Part shown: positions 22,055 to 33,498 of the stretch, in pieces
How positions within the stretch are numbered: the stretch's first letter is position 1
Layout of the letters: each line of letters opens with the position of its first letter
Source of the DNA: Clarkia xantiana subsp. parviflora
Lineage: Eukaryota; Streptophyta; Magnoliopsida; Myrtales; Onagraceae
Direction: 5' to 3'
NCBI GenBank assembly: GCA_036873135.1
Contig: JAPTYO010000013.1
Span: 21,759,901-21,823,900, forward strand
DNA length: 64,000 nucleotides
Position numbers and translations under genes: made by a program
The notes under the pieces: model-generated
What the model saw: the letters and a program-made list of their open reading frames with translations, nothing else
Told to the model about the DNA's origin: nothing
Databases searched by the model: none

Positions 22055-22880
22055 TTAAGCTGACACAAATACGTAACCTTTAGAGTTCCCTGAGTACCTT
22101 ATAAAGATACTCTTTAGTCCTCTTGGTCCTAACTTGCCAAAATGGCTGCCAGTCGTATGTGTATAGGCAGCGCAACCCCAAGGTCGCAATCTGATGAGAT
22201 CTAATTCTCTTCCATACCACAGTTCATATAGCGTTGTATCTACCGCTTTGGTTGGGACAAGGTTAATTACATGAGTGGCAGTCAACAACGCATCACTCCA
22301 ATAGGAGTTAGGTAATTGAGCCTGAGACATCATGGTTCTAACACAATCAAGGAGTGTTCGATTACAACGTTCAGCCACACCATTATGCTGTGGTGTGTTG
22401 GGGATTGTCGTTTGACGGCTATCCCTCTTTCTTTGCACAACTTTTCAAACTCATTTGAGAGATATTTTCCACCTCTATCAGTGCATAAGGTTTTCACCTT
22501 TCGCTCCTGTTGATTCTCTACGAGGTTTAGAAAGTTTCTAAATCAATCTATTGCCTCGGATTTATGTGCAGTCAAATGAGTAAACCCATAACGGGTGTAG
22601 TCTTCAATGAAAGTTATGAAGTAGCGTTTCCCATTCCTAGCGGTTACACTCATTGGTCCATAGACGTCGAAGTGAATCAACTGTAATGGATACTCGGCTC
22701 GTTGAGCTTCTCCAAATGGTTTGCGGGTGGATTTTCCAGCTAGACAGTCATGGCAAGTGTGTTTAATCACATTGCTTGTACCAGGAAAAAGCTCTCTTCG
22801 AGCCAATGAATGGACCCTAAGGTAGCTTATATGTCCCAACCTCGCATGCCATCCGGCTGCGTCAGTCTCTGCTTCCCTGG
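22055..22880 (-). pseudogene. Copia C integrase
   Basis: On the minus strand: ARLGHISYLRVHSLARRELF and HTCHDCLAGKSTRKPF form the zinc-binding GAG-pre-integrase end (22730-22850); LIHFDVYGPMSV carries the first catalytic D (about 22660); KTLCTDRGGKYLSNEFEKL carries the second (about 22480); PQHNGVAERCNRTLLDCVRT carries E (about 22370). SYWSDALLTATHVINLVPT and ELWYGRELDLIRLRPWGCAA follow. All three catalytic residues remain, but stops (after SEAID near 22543 and near 22055) break the frame. Confidence 0.9.
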
Positions 22881-22890
22881 AGGATAATGC

Positions 22891-23290
22891 CTACATTCTA
22901 TTCGAATTGATACATCCATTCAAATCCATGATAAAGAGACCATAAGAGGAGTAGGCATGCCCAAAAAAGACATCGTCTTTATTGATACCAACAAAGTTCT
23001 TCTCAAATGATAAAATGTAATTATTAGTCATAAGAGCGGAAACAGAAAAAAAAAAAAAAACTCTACGGATTCTAGGAGCAAAAAGGACATTTTCAAGTAG
23101 CGTGGTCCTGCCATTGTTCATAGACAATTTGCAGTTCCCTACTCCAATGACTTCAACTTGTGAGTTGTCGCCAATATATATGCTCTTAGAATCCTTTGGC
23201 AATCGTCTAAACTTGGCAAATAGACCTTTGTCGTTGGCTATGTGGTCTGTCGTACCTTAGTCGAATCCATGAAGGATTTAAGTCAGTTAA
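22891..23290 (-). pseudogene. Copia C protease region with stop in the active site
   Basis: The frame at about 23200-23260 reads D, stop, G-T-T-D-H-I-A, where the family motif is DSGATDH(I): the serine codon of the DSG triad has become TAA (plus 23257-23259). Downstream (22891-23202) the segment KDSKSIYIGDNSQVEVIGVG and LSMNNGRTTLLENVLFAPRI is normal for copia elements. A run of about 17 A (plus 23045-23062) falls inside this coding stretch and encodes a Phe run, probably a slippage expansion. Confidence 0.8.
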
Positions 23291-24109
23291 CATGATAGTT
23301 GAGGAAACTAGAGTTTCCTTTACACAACCAATCTCGCATACCTTCTCAGGATGCGTTTTGCTGGACCCTGTACCTTCGCCTATTCGGCGTGGACTGGAGT
23401 TCCTGCAGATTATCTCTGATTTCAATCGGAGACTGCCTGGTTTAGGTTTTGTCAACATTTTACCGTCGACTGCCTGTTGTTTCTTTCCTTTGTTCATCCT
23501 CTTTCTCTTTACTTGCCCAGCTGGTATCGGTATTGATTTCAGCCGAGTTTGTTCCATCTCGATGAACTTCAATACCGATGCAAGATCCAACATAGAACCA
23601 CTGGCGGTCAATAAAGCCTTGGCTTCTCTCCAAGACTTCGGGAGGATCCCGATGATGGCTTGAATTTAATCACATTCACCCACCTGACCTTCTTCCTCCA
23701 GTGTCTTTAGCATGCCAAGGAAATCATATAATTTTTCAAATACACTTTTGCTGTAGCTGTTAAATTTTTCTTCCATAATGGGTATAAGTGGGTGCAGGAT
23801 CGCTGCCATGCCGTTTCCATATTTCAGGAACAGGGCATCCCAGATGTCCTTTGTAATTGGAACATCCTTATATTCATCATGAAATTCCTGAGACATCTCA
23901 GCCAGCCATATCTCCTTTGCTTTCTTGTCATCTTGCTTTCATAGAAAATGGGCATATGTCAGGTTTTTGGTCAGACCAGCATCTGGGTAATTCATGGACT
24001 CCTGAATATGATCCACAAGGCCATTATCCTCCAACAGTGCATTGACGCGCTTACTCCACGAGTCGTAGTTAGTCTCAATCAAAAGCTCATCAACACAAGA
24101 TGATCCCAT
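23291..24109 (-). pseudogene. Copia C gag (type 1)
   Basis: The likely start is the ATG at plus 24107-24109 (MGSSCVDELL), just after the leader. The protein includes TNYDSWSKRVNALLEDNGL, DKKAKEIWLAEMSQEFHDEY, TKDIWDALFLKYGNG and NSYSKSVFEKLYDFLGMLKT, then after a stop ILPKSWREAKALL and a basic tail KRKRMNKGKKQQ. This pattern (W..W, IWD.L...Y, L..LP..W) is that of copia Gag of the UBN2 type. Two stops (about 23663 and 23938) and the missing clear zinc knuckle make it inactive. The gag of copia D at 42245-42879 is unrelated. Confidence 0.8.
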
Positions 24110-26250
24110 CTAGGTTGTAATTCGTTACTAAACACGTAGATTATTATACAAAATCAGGGAGACAATAACATTATGAGAAAGAATTGCATACATCAGATAT
24201 CTATTAAGATTTAATCCGACAAATAATAATTCCCCAGTCATCTAAACCAACCGACCACCAGTAAATCAATGGAAGATGGCTGTGAAAGAGTTCACATTAT
24301 CGTCGTTTTCAATCCAATAGATCAGTCTTTTAAAACGGTTTTAATCGCAAATTACCGGAACAAGGATTTTAAAACAACCATACCTGATCTTGGCTTTCCC
24401 AAGGCCCTTTGTATTATGGAAAATATTTCGATGAATTTACTCATGCATATATAATTCTACTAACCATGTAAATTATCATACGCAAGTAACATTCATCAAA
24501 CAAATCACACTCATGCTTACGCGCCATGCGTCTAATGTTCCGAGGAACTCATGCTTGCATATATAATTCTACTTCCATGTAAATTATTAAATGCAACTAC
24601 ATCCTCAACATTCTAGCATACGTGTCAAACATGAAAATTCCACAACAATCATACATATTTCGCGACTGGTTTTCGGATTTAAAATAATTTCAAACATTAG
24701 GGGTTGATTTGCAATTCATGCTTATATTCAGTTACGCAACATTCTAGGCATGAATCATTGGCAATTACAACCATCACAGCATGTCTATCCTAGTGCGCAT
24801 TCCATATATTTAACCAGGGCTCCGCCCACAACATGCAATGTCCAGCTAGCTTGACTATGTCAAGACAACATTTCTAATCATGCATTAATATATATTGAAT
24901 AATAAACAATTGCAGTTTAGCCCTCTAATTAATCCAGTCCCAAAAACATGTATCTCCGAGATCCATCCCCATAATCGAAACAATGCATAAAGGTTAACAA
25001 CCCTATGAGCACTGTGTAGTCCATTTAGAGGTTCAAAAACATTTGGATTTTAAAACTTGACCACCATATTTTATTTAATTGAATTGAATTCGGGTTTGAA
25101 AAAAAATACATATTTCGGTTCAGTCAATTTCGGTTTGGTTTGGTCCGGTTCAAAAAATCTGGTTCGGCCCGGCCTGGAAAATCGGGTTCTGTTCGGTCCG
25201 GTAAATCCGGTTCGGTTCGAACCGGTTTTAAATTCTAAAATCTGGTTCGGTCCGAATCGGTCCAATAAAATAGGGTTTAGTTCGGTTCAACACACAAAAC
25301 CGGTTCGGTTAAATCCACTTAATTACCCCGGTTCGACCCGACCCGATTAGGTCGAACCGATTGAGAAAATCCGGTTCGATTTAAATCCGTCCCGGTTTAA
25401 TATATTGGACCCCCAATAATAAAAAAGAAAAATTCAAAAGGTTGGGCCAAAATGTTTACTTGTGGCCCAAGTAGGGTTTTAAAGTAAAAAAATAATTAAC
25501 TTAACCACCAAGTAATATTAATTATATAAAATAATTTCCAATATTAAATATGTATATATATAATTTCGGACCAAATTAAAACATATATATATTTATATCC
25601 AAGATTCTATCTATAAGATTAAATCAATCAACAATATATATATATATATATATATAGGCACAATATATAATATAAATATTTTTTTATTGTCAATATCTTA
25701 AATAGGTTAACAATATACTGATAATATATTTTCTCAATTTTTAGGGAATAAAATCTATCAATAATATCTTTAACCCTATTGAATATTTAGATATATTGAT
25801 AGTGATATATATATTTATATATATTATTGTGAATCTATCCAAATGTTCCTAATTATAGATATATTGTTACCTTAAATAAAAAATTAAAATATGGTAAATA
25901 ATATGTGTGTGTGCCGAAATTTGGTTACTTGGTGACCAAGAAATTAAAAAATTTACCTTGAAAATCAATAAAATTTTCGGCACAAACACCAAATTAGGAA
26001 CAAGTGGTCAAATTTCAAGATCAAATTTTAATAAGATCTACAATCCAATGTTTGATTTTGACAAATATTACACTTTTCTTTAAAATCATGAACATCAAAT
26101 TTACCAAGAACATCATGAAAATTTCGGTTTTTACCAACAACCATAAAAATCGAAAATTTTAAATTTTAAAAATTTTCTTTTAAAATTTCAGTTTTCATAT
26201 TTAAATTTCAAGAACATCAATTTATCAAAATCATGAACTCCTAACACAGA
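24110..26250 (-). other. Long untranslated leader of copia C
   Basis: About 2.1 kb separate the PBS from the gag start. It holds no long frame. A segment at about 25120-25390 is a degenerate array of GGTTCGGTCCGG-like words, and 25500-26200 is very AT-rich with a TA run at 25634-25656. The same leader occurs in copia D (42910-45564), including the GGTTCGG zone at 44470-44720. The shared homology with D stops sharply at 24152, forty bases before this gag. Confidence 0.75.
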
Positions 26251-26261
26251 CTCTGATACCA
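26251..26261 (-). other. Primer-binding site of copia C (tRNA-iMet type)
   Basis: The minus strand reads TGGTATCAGAG right after the 5' LTR end with one G between. TGGTATCAGAGC is the usual plant copia PBS complementary to the 3' end of initiator tRNA-Met. An identical site lies at 45565-45575 in copia D. It fixes the element orientation and the 5' LTR boundary. Confidence 0.9.
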
Positions 26262-26262
26262 C

Positions 26263-26865
26263 TGTTAGATTACGGGGTGTAATCACTAAGGATACTTAAA
26301 CAAGGTACATCCTAGTAATTAGAATTACGCAGCGGAAGTTTCACACATACCTTTAGGATGATCCGTAGACCCATGATCTTCTCTGGAGGGAGTTCACGAT
26401 CCTCCGGTCGGGACCCGTAGAGGTTCTTGTTAGAGAAGCCCTACGTGGTGCAAGATCCACAGCAAAGCCTCTAATCGATTATTGGCACATGGACAGATCT
26501 CTAGAGAGTTTGCTCGAAGGCAATTTGGCACACCCTTGGTGAGGGTTATGGTTCGGCCGAAACTAGAGTTTATGGGGGAGGGTTTTTCTCTCTAAAACAC
26601 TCTTGTGAGGGAATTGTGATTAACCCTAAAAATCCCCTAAGACCTCTTATTTATAGGAGGAGTAAAGTGGACTTTTGTCCACTTTACACCCACCTAGGGT
26701 TTCGGCCGGCCTATGTATTTGGGGACGCCCAATTATGGGCCTCCCATGTCAATTGGGATTTGGGTCTAGCCCAATTACCCTAATGTGACATTTACCCATG
26801 TTCATTAGGTAAACTATAAATATTATGGGCTACCAATTACGGCGCCCATTACCATCTTCTTACAA
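26263..26865 (-). repeat. 5' LTR of copia C, truncated
   Basis: The sequence starts TGTTAGATTACGGGGTG beside the PBS and follows the family LTR through the reversed TATA zone to the GGCGCCCATTACCAT block. At about 26865 it stops and unrelated DNA begins, so about 1.1 kb of LTR is missing. The break marks a deletion or a later insertion by the Tat-3 sequence. Confidence 0.85.
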
Positions 26866-28324
26866 CCACAAGAACAAATGCCCGGCACTCCACCGAGAGA
26901 TGTACAAAGGCGTTGGGTGTACAACACTGTTTGGCCACATAAGCCCATGACACTACACCTTCCAAAAGGAAGGCACAAAGAGGGAACAACAGCGGGAACC
27001 CTCCGTAGGATCCGCCCAAAGTTGGCAACAACAAGAATCGCTCTTGAAAAGACGACTTTCACACCTGGAATATATCTAGGTAACAAGCACTTTTCCACGA
27101 GAATACCCAGGTAAGGGATGACATCCCTATGAGAAAAGCAATGCGAATTGAGCAGACTACGCGAACCAAGGATCCAGTTCGCATAGTCTGATCTCGTCGA
27201 ATTGAATCTAATGAGAACGGAACGAACTAATCGAACCCAGTACAAGGATCGAATAGTTCAGCCCAGTCAAATTGATAAACTTTCCAAATGGACAATATAG
27301 TGGATAAGATAGTCCTACATGAAGATGTGTAATCACCTAGTATGTTTTAGCTAACATCTTGATTCACTGTCAAAGAATTTGGAAAAGACTTGCAGGTCAC
27401 AATACACATCCTACTTCAGAAACAACACGAAGTATGGGCAATACTGTAGGGATAGGCAAGTCCTACAACGACTTCTGACCTACAAAAATCATCTAATGGT
27501 CGAAGGCGACCTACTAGCACAGCTCATACCCTACTTTGGAATAGTCACCAAGTAGTGGCAACCTTATGAAGATTAGCAATTCCATCAAGTGACCTCTGAT
27601 TTATGACCACTATATAAAGGGAAGACCATGTCGTATCTCTAAAAAACACCAAGTAGTGATATCTATACAACAGAGCGCGCGTCCATCAAGGTTACGTAAA
27701 ATCTCCAAGTTGTCCTGGGCTGATCACCCAACAGTGTTATTCAAGCATCATGGTTGGAATTACTACCAATTCCATGATAGCTGTGCCTTAGGGAACTACT
27801 TAAGGCGTCTCACTTGGAACCAACACCAAGGTCGCGATCGTTGTACCTTAGGGTACTGATTCTAAGTGGCGTGACTGGCAGAGACCAATCTCATGATCAC
27901 AACACCTCTGAGCTAGGGTCAGGATGATATGATAGCACCAGGTACCTGGAAAGTGAAAACCAGGTATCATCTCAGATTCTACGGTGGCACAGCCACTTAT
28001 GTGATGTGATTGCCTCCAGTCCTCAAGAGCCAACTCTGAGGAGATATTTTTAATATCACTATGTCCAGTCTCTTTGAGTAGCAGTGACACTACCACGGAT
28101 AGTTGTGTTTCTGAGACTGCTGGCTATACCGATGAAGAGGCAAACCCCACAGTAACGGAGTGACGCCTACACGCCCCAAAGCGCTGAATACCATGCGATT
28201 TGCGCATCGCCAAAATGTAAGATTGAGAAAATCAAGTAACGGATACACCACTACGGCGGAGTCGATACCGTTGCGACCTTACTTCGGACAAGCCAAGTAA
28301 CGGTCATACAATCAAAAAACACAT
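26866..28324 (+). other. Proximal 3' untranslated region of Tat-3
   Basis: No pol sequence is present. The stretch has loosely repeated words such as ACCAAGTAGTG and GGGAACTACTTAAGG between 27400 and 27850, and no frame longer than about 140 codons, none with a motif I recognise. It is assigned to a Tat element because it is followed by tandem repeats, an antisense gene and an LTR in the same arrangement as in Tat-2. It could in part belong to Tat-1. Confidence 0.45.
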
Positions 28325-28945
28325 TGCACTACCGCAAGTAGCGTCTTGCACCAACGACACATCTTGGACTACCAAGGGCGGAAAAACGCATCTGCATGTA
28401 GCACCTTGCCATAACGCTACTCCGAGGCATCGGGTATGATGATTAAAACGTACGAAACCAAACAAGTAACGTCTTGCCACAAGGCCTTGTCTTAGGACAT
28501 CAAGGGGCCGAAAACGCACTAACACTAGTAGTAGCATGTTAGGATTGCAAGTAGCGTCTTGCCACAACACTATCTCGAGGCATCGAGTAAGCGGCTCAAA
28601 ACGTACCAAACCGAGCAAGTAACGTCTTGCCTCAACGCTATCTTGAGTCAACAAGTAAAGCGGTAAAGTGCAATCGCGAGTTGCGTCTCGCCATAACGTT
28701 CTCAAGGCATTGAGTAAGCGGCTTAAAACGTACCAAATCATGCAAGTAACATCTTGCCATAATACTACCCCGAGGCATCGGGAAAGTGGTCAAAACGCAA
28801 CAAAATAAGCAAGTAGCATCTTGCCAACAACGCTATCTCGAGGCATCGGATACGCGGTCACAAAACGTGTTAACACAGCGCAAGTAGCGTCTTGCAAGCA
28901 ACACTATGTCGAGGCATCGACAAGCAAGTGGTCTTCGTCAAGTAT
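28325..28945 (+). repeat. Tandem repeat in Tat-3 3' region, ~68-bp period, ~9 copies
   Basis: The core GCAAGTAGCGTCTTGCCA...CGAGGCATCG...GCGGTCAAAACG recurs with CTTGC at about 28345, 28405, 28474, 28558, 28627, 28687, 28751, 28820 and 28891. Spacings of 60-83 bases average about 68. Each unit contains a short inverted pair GCAAG...CTTGC. Copies are diverged, so the array is old. Tandem repeats in the 3' untranslated region are a known trait of Tat/Ogre elements. Confidence 0.85.
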
Positions 28946-29360
28946 AGATAACATCTCAAAACAACGCCATACCTTGGTAGCAACCAAGAGGGGCACGTGT
29001 GAGCTTTATAATACAGGTACCATTGGTAATGAATGTGATGAACGTCAAGTCCGGCACTCCACCGGCACGACAAGATAGATAGCGTCCTTAGAATAAGGGA
29101 GCATATCATATTCGCGATACATGCGTGTTATAATGCTAAGTCCGGCATACAACCGGTATGGTGTTAGCAACCTCAAGAACAAGAGGTTACAACATGAAGT
29201 GTAAACATACACAACCTACCAGGCGTGGGGGCATCCATAATAACAATGGTATGATATCCTACTCATGCTTATATAACCATACATTTACATATATCTTGAA
29301 CAGGTATGATACGAAAGATAAATGGATGGCATGCATGCCTAAGTCCCAAAAGCAAGTGTT

Positions 29361-31206
29361 TCAACATAAAGATACATGATAAGCATAGAAGGGGCGGCTA
29401 TCTACAAGTGTGATAAAGGTAGCATCATCTCCGCCATTATCACACAAGGGAGTAGTATCCACAGCTCTACTTGAGAAAGTCGAAGAAGGAGCACGCCTCC
29501 CTTCGATAGTAAGGGTAGAATCCTCACCAAAGAGCGCTGCTATGTGTGTGGAAGTAAATCCGACAAAATCACCAGCTTCATTGAAACCAAGTAATGGGTT
29601 GATATCATATATCTTCGCAGCAAGATCTTCACCATAGGTCTCAATGATGACCTGACACTCCACCTTGGCATCTATTTCAAAACTCGGGAGATGCCTTATA
29701 CTGAGCGATACTGTGAACAATCTCCTCGCCAATGTTCTTCCCAAGTACCTACGCCAAACACTCGAATACAGCTATGACCTCCTATTCTTTCTCCTTTCAA
29801 AGTCGGCTAACCTCGGCTTCAAGGGATACAATGCGACCCTGTTAACAAGCTCGGAGGGGCAAAAGGTGGAAGCCTTCTCCTTCATAACACAAATAGTCTC
29901 TCTTAGTTGCTCCAACTCAATTCTCTGGGCATCGACCTTCTCGGTCAGCTCGACCATGAAGAAACCCAGGCTGATCGCGTCGGTGACGGCTTGAGAATGA
30001 TAAGCACACGCTAGACAGTGAAAGTCTAGTAATGAAAATACAATAGAGAGGTATACTCACAGGGGCATGTCGAGACAACACCCCTCTAGCAAGTTGAAAC
30101 CCGGTCAAGGCAGAGTCAGGTAACGCCCTACAATCGTCGGGGGCAACAATAGCATTCATTATGCAAACACCGATCTCCGGGGCCACCAAAGAGGATCATT
30201 GACCAAAAAGAGTAGCTTCTGGGAGAAGCGAAAGGCACCTAAGCGGAATAGACAATGTCACTATCGAGAGGCTGAATCAAGACCTCTCGGGATAGTATGT
30301 GGTGCTAGATGCACGCTGTGTATCAATAAGAAAGCAGTGTACAACATCAAGATAAGCATACAAGTAATAAGAATGTGTAACTTCAAGGTACGCCTTAGGA
30401 CCAAGTCCGAAAAGGCTGAATATGCCGTCATCATAAGAAGCGATCTCTCGTATAAGAGCATGAGCCTTACCCTGTTTAGCATTAGTGGCAGCAGCGTCAG
30501 TGGCTGCAGCGTCAGTGGCTGCAGTGTCAGTGGCTGCAGTATCAGCACCAGCAGCTGCAAGGGCAGCATTACCAGATACAGGATCAACATCCCTTTTCGC
30601 TTTGTCACGGGGAAGAGTTGGCACCAGATCATCAAGATCGGTCACTTTTCTCTTTCGATTAGAGGAACTTTGAGAACCTCCAGCCACAGTAAAAGACTTC
30701 TTGGCAAACAAAGGGCCAGTGACCTTGTCATCAGTGTCGATGCGCCATGAAAAAAGCAAAGAAGATATGTGAGAACAACTATGCCCATGAAGTAGGCAAC
30801 TATCATAAGAATAAGGTACACACATACCCGCAGCCTTAGACACCTTGGAAGACTTAGATGCTCTCTGAGCAACAGAAGGAGGAGCTACCTCCGTACCTCT
30901 CCTGGCAACACCCTGAGAGGAGCGATCTACTTGTGACCGTGGCTTCACATCAACATACAAGCCTATAAGGAGAACCATCCTTAATACCACCAACTTCAAT
31001 CGACTAGGTAACTTGATAGTCCCTGACAAAGAGGTGACGGCTCTTCCACCAGTTCCTAGACCGATCTACGGGGAGAACAAAGGAGTAATAACCGTGACAA
31101 CAACACAGGCTTGTGAGAACATTCCCAATCCTTGCAAGTCTGATGTCAAGCAAGGATCAAGAAACATAACAACGGGGTCTTTAAAAGAAGAAGACTTACG
31201 CGTCAT
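29361..31206 (-). pseudogene. Antisense gene of Tat-3 (decayed homologue of the gene at 60852-62237)
   Basis: Reading the minus strand: a possible first exon ends at 31200 (ATG at 31206, donor GTAAGT, phase 1). Exon 2 at 30828-30962 is 135 bp, with acceptor CTTATAG and donor GTATGT, and encodes a basic Ser/Pro-rich stretch (SKSSKVSKAAG). The next exon (about 30500-30752) encodes NRKRKVTDLDDLVPTLPRDK and an Ala/Thr/Asp repeat; its acceptor seems mutated. The exon ending at 30061 (donor GTGAGT) reads EIGVCIMNAIVAPDD...ARGVLSRHAP, alignable with EVGVRVLHRSVLPGD...HALANFAP in Tat-2. Then MVELTEKVDAQRIELEQLRE, a coiled-coil-like start, runs into stops, and a shifted frame (29361-29744) continues to the end. 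Function unknown. Confidence 0.65.
30485..30560 (-). repeat. 15-bp minisatellite coding Ala/Thr/Asp repeat
   Basis: The plus strand repeats GTCAGTGGCTGCAGC-like 15-mers about four to five times. On the minus strand they encode five-residue units (TAATD, AAATD) within the antisense gene of Tat-3. The unit length is a multiple of three, so changes in copy number keep the frame. Confidence 0.8.
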
Positions 31207-31319
31207 GACAATAGTAATATGAAGAGGGTAAACACTATCCCATGTCCAAACCAACGACTAATGTCTCAACAAGAAAATAGAGTAAATAGTCTACAAGGTG
31301 GCAACGTAGCGGACGCACA

Positions 31320-32030
31320 CTGAAAAGTGCGATAGAAGTAAGGGTTTACACCCTATATTCGTATAATGATGCCAATTCCAGGGGGCAATATAATGAACAA
31401 GAACTGCAAAGCAGGACGGACACAAGGGTCGACACCCTATGTCCATGACAGGGAGAGTACCTGATATAAAGGTAACTTAAGGAAGCATAATACAAGATGA
31501 GACTGACATAAGGGCAGACACCCTATGTCCATGACGACGACAAGGCCCACCTAGGGGGCAACATCAGGAACATATACTCAGAAGTGCAATAGACACAAGG
31601 ATCAGTCCCCAATGTCTATAATGACCAACTACGTCTACTACGAAGGCAATTCGATGAATGAACACTATAAAGCTGGATGGATGAAAGGGTAGATACCTTA
31701 CACCTATCATCAAGACGATGCCCACTACGGAGGCAAGACAACCAACACTCTAAGGCGAAACGGACTCAAGGGTCGACACCCCATGTCCATAACAATGACA
31801 ACGCCTTCTTTGGAGGCAATATGATTAACACACACTACAAGGTGCAATGAACACAAGGGTCGACACCCTATGCTCATGAAGAAGACAGTATCATGATGAG
31901 CGACAGGCGCAAAGGTCAATACCTCATATATATAATGACTTGAAAGCCGACTATGGGGGCAGCATGATGAATACAAGGGTTTACAATCTACACATATAAA
32001 GACGACAATGTCACCTCAGGAACAGTATAA
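31320..32030 (+). repeat. Second tandem repeat in Tat-3, ~85-bp period
   Basis: The core ACAAGGGTCGACACCCTATG, an internal palindrome-like motif, recurs at about 31343, 31421, 31500, 31590, 31684, 31767, 31852, 31912 and 31974, followed by GGGGGCAA-containing spacer. Spacings are mostly 80-92 bases. The array lies beyond the start of the antisense gene and before the 3' LTR, and is unrelated to the array at 28325. Confidence 0.75.
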
Positions 32031-33498
32031 CAACACAAAGGTAGTAGTCTAGTGTATGCGAAGAGATCAAACACCAGTAGCGGATACTACACCTACTAGG
32101 TGGAAACAATGCCTGATATAGGGACTGGCACTCCATTCACCATGTGATGATCACTCCGCCTACCCTAGGGGGGCAACCTTACTCCTTTCAATATGATACA
32201 TGGCAGACATGTAGGGAGACCCCCCAATGTTTGACACAGTGATACGTGACAAGGCATTAAAGGTAACCCCCTACGCCAGTTCTATGCAAATATGATGGCA
32301 ATGCAAGCATAGCATACGACGCCATCGACGCGAGACCCAACACCTCACGTCTAAGGTATCAACAAGTCCACTTCGGCGGACAAATTTTATATAATTGTTT
32401 TCAAGTGATTACACGTTACCACCATATTGATCAACATGATTATCAAGCCGAATGGAAGCAATGATATTCCTACGCAGCCAACTATAAACCCGAATGGAAG
32501 CAATGGCAATCCTACGCGGCCAACATGTGAAATCTTCGAAAAATTGAATTTTTTTCAAAATCGAAACAGAGGTAACCCTTTTCCGATTATATACAACGAT
32601 TCAATTGTCCTTGACCTTACCATATATTACAAGTAATTGTTACATGCTTAGACATATTTTTATGATATATATACATGCATCAATATGCATCACCACTAGT
32701 GTTGTCAAACACTTAGTAATTTTGTCACCCATTACCATGTGTGCATCTAGATGCATCATAACTATAGTGTCATAACACTTATGAGTTTTCTATCACCCGA
32801 CATGGTTGTGCATGTATTTCCATTACTATTCATGATTAGTGATTTGTACACTAGAGCATATACATATTATTGATAGATGCACATTGATATACATCATTGA
32901 TAGTTTCCCATGAAAGATAAAAAAAATTCATTTCACTACCATGGTTGCTTTCATATGCATTTTTTCATATGCTTTCATAGTAGAACACTTAGTTTACTAT
33001 CGAACACATTTGCACACATAGATGCATCCTTACTAGTGTCATGTCAATTATGAATTTCTTCATCACTAAGAACGACTACATCTATCGACACTGACACAGT
33101 CGCATGTCGCTACCTCGCAACACCCTCACAGGTGCACAGTATGTCACATTGCTATTCATTCATATATGCTATATTGATTACACATACCCGTACCCATGAT
33201 AGCATGCCCATATGCACTTACATCATTAGTTACGGTTTATTACAAACACATGTGATCCAAATCATCATTTGCATACACGTCTTCATATGATAGCACGCTT
33301 ATGACTAACCACTCACATGTATGATTTTTTCTATGAGTTCAACGATGATATAGGTCAAACCATCCTGGAATGGAAGGAAAGTACACTCAACAAAGATAAA
33401 CAAAGGTAAAACCAGTAGCCGAGGTACCATTGGGCGTCTGATCCTTCTAAATAAATAGAGTCAAGTAGTGGTAAACAAATTATTGACTCGGGGGCAAA
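32031..33498 (+). other. Distal 3' region of Tat-3 up to the polypurine tract
   Basis: No gene is recognised. The first part resembles the preceding repeats, then composition becomes AT-rich with CATATGCAT/GATGCAT-type words (32640-33330). A short duplication, AATGGAAGCAATG...TCCTACGCGGCCAAC, occurs at 32451 and 32493. A G-rich run, GACTCGGGGGCAAA at 33485-33498, is the likely polypurine tract before the 3' LTR. Confidence 0.5.

Noticed and set aside
23041..23062. Poly(A) run as a retroposon tail
   Set aside because: It lies within the copia C protease-proximal coding region with normal family sequence on both sides, so slippage expansion is more likely.
25057..25350. ORF with Asn/Arg/Phe/Gly-rich repeats
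   Set aside because: It is produced by the degenerate GGTTCGG words in the copia C leader; the counterpart in copia D (44407-44658) is no better.
28325..28945. CRISPR-like array
   Set aside because: Regularly spaced words but unequal, diverged spacers and a plant context; it is a tandem repeat.
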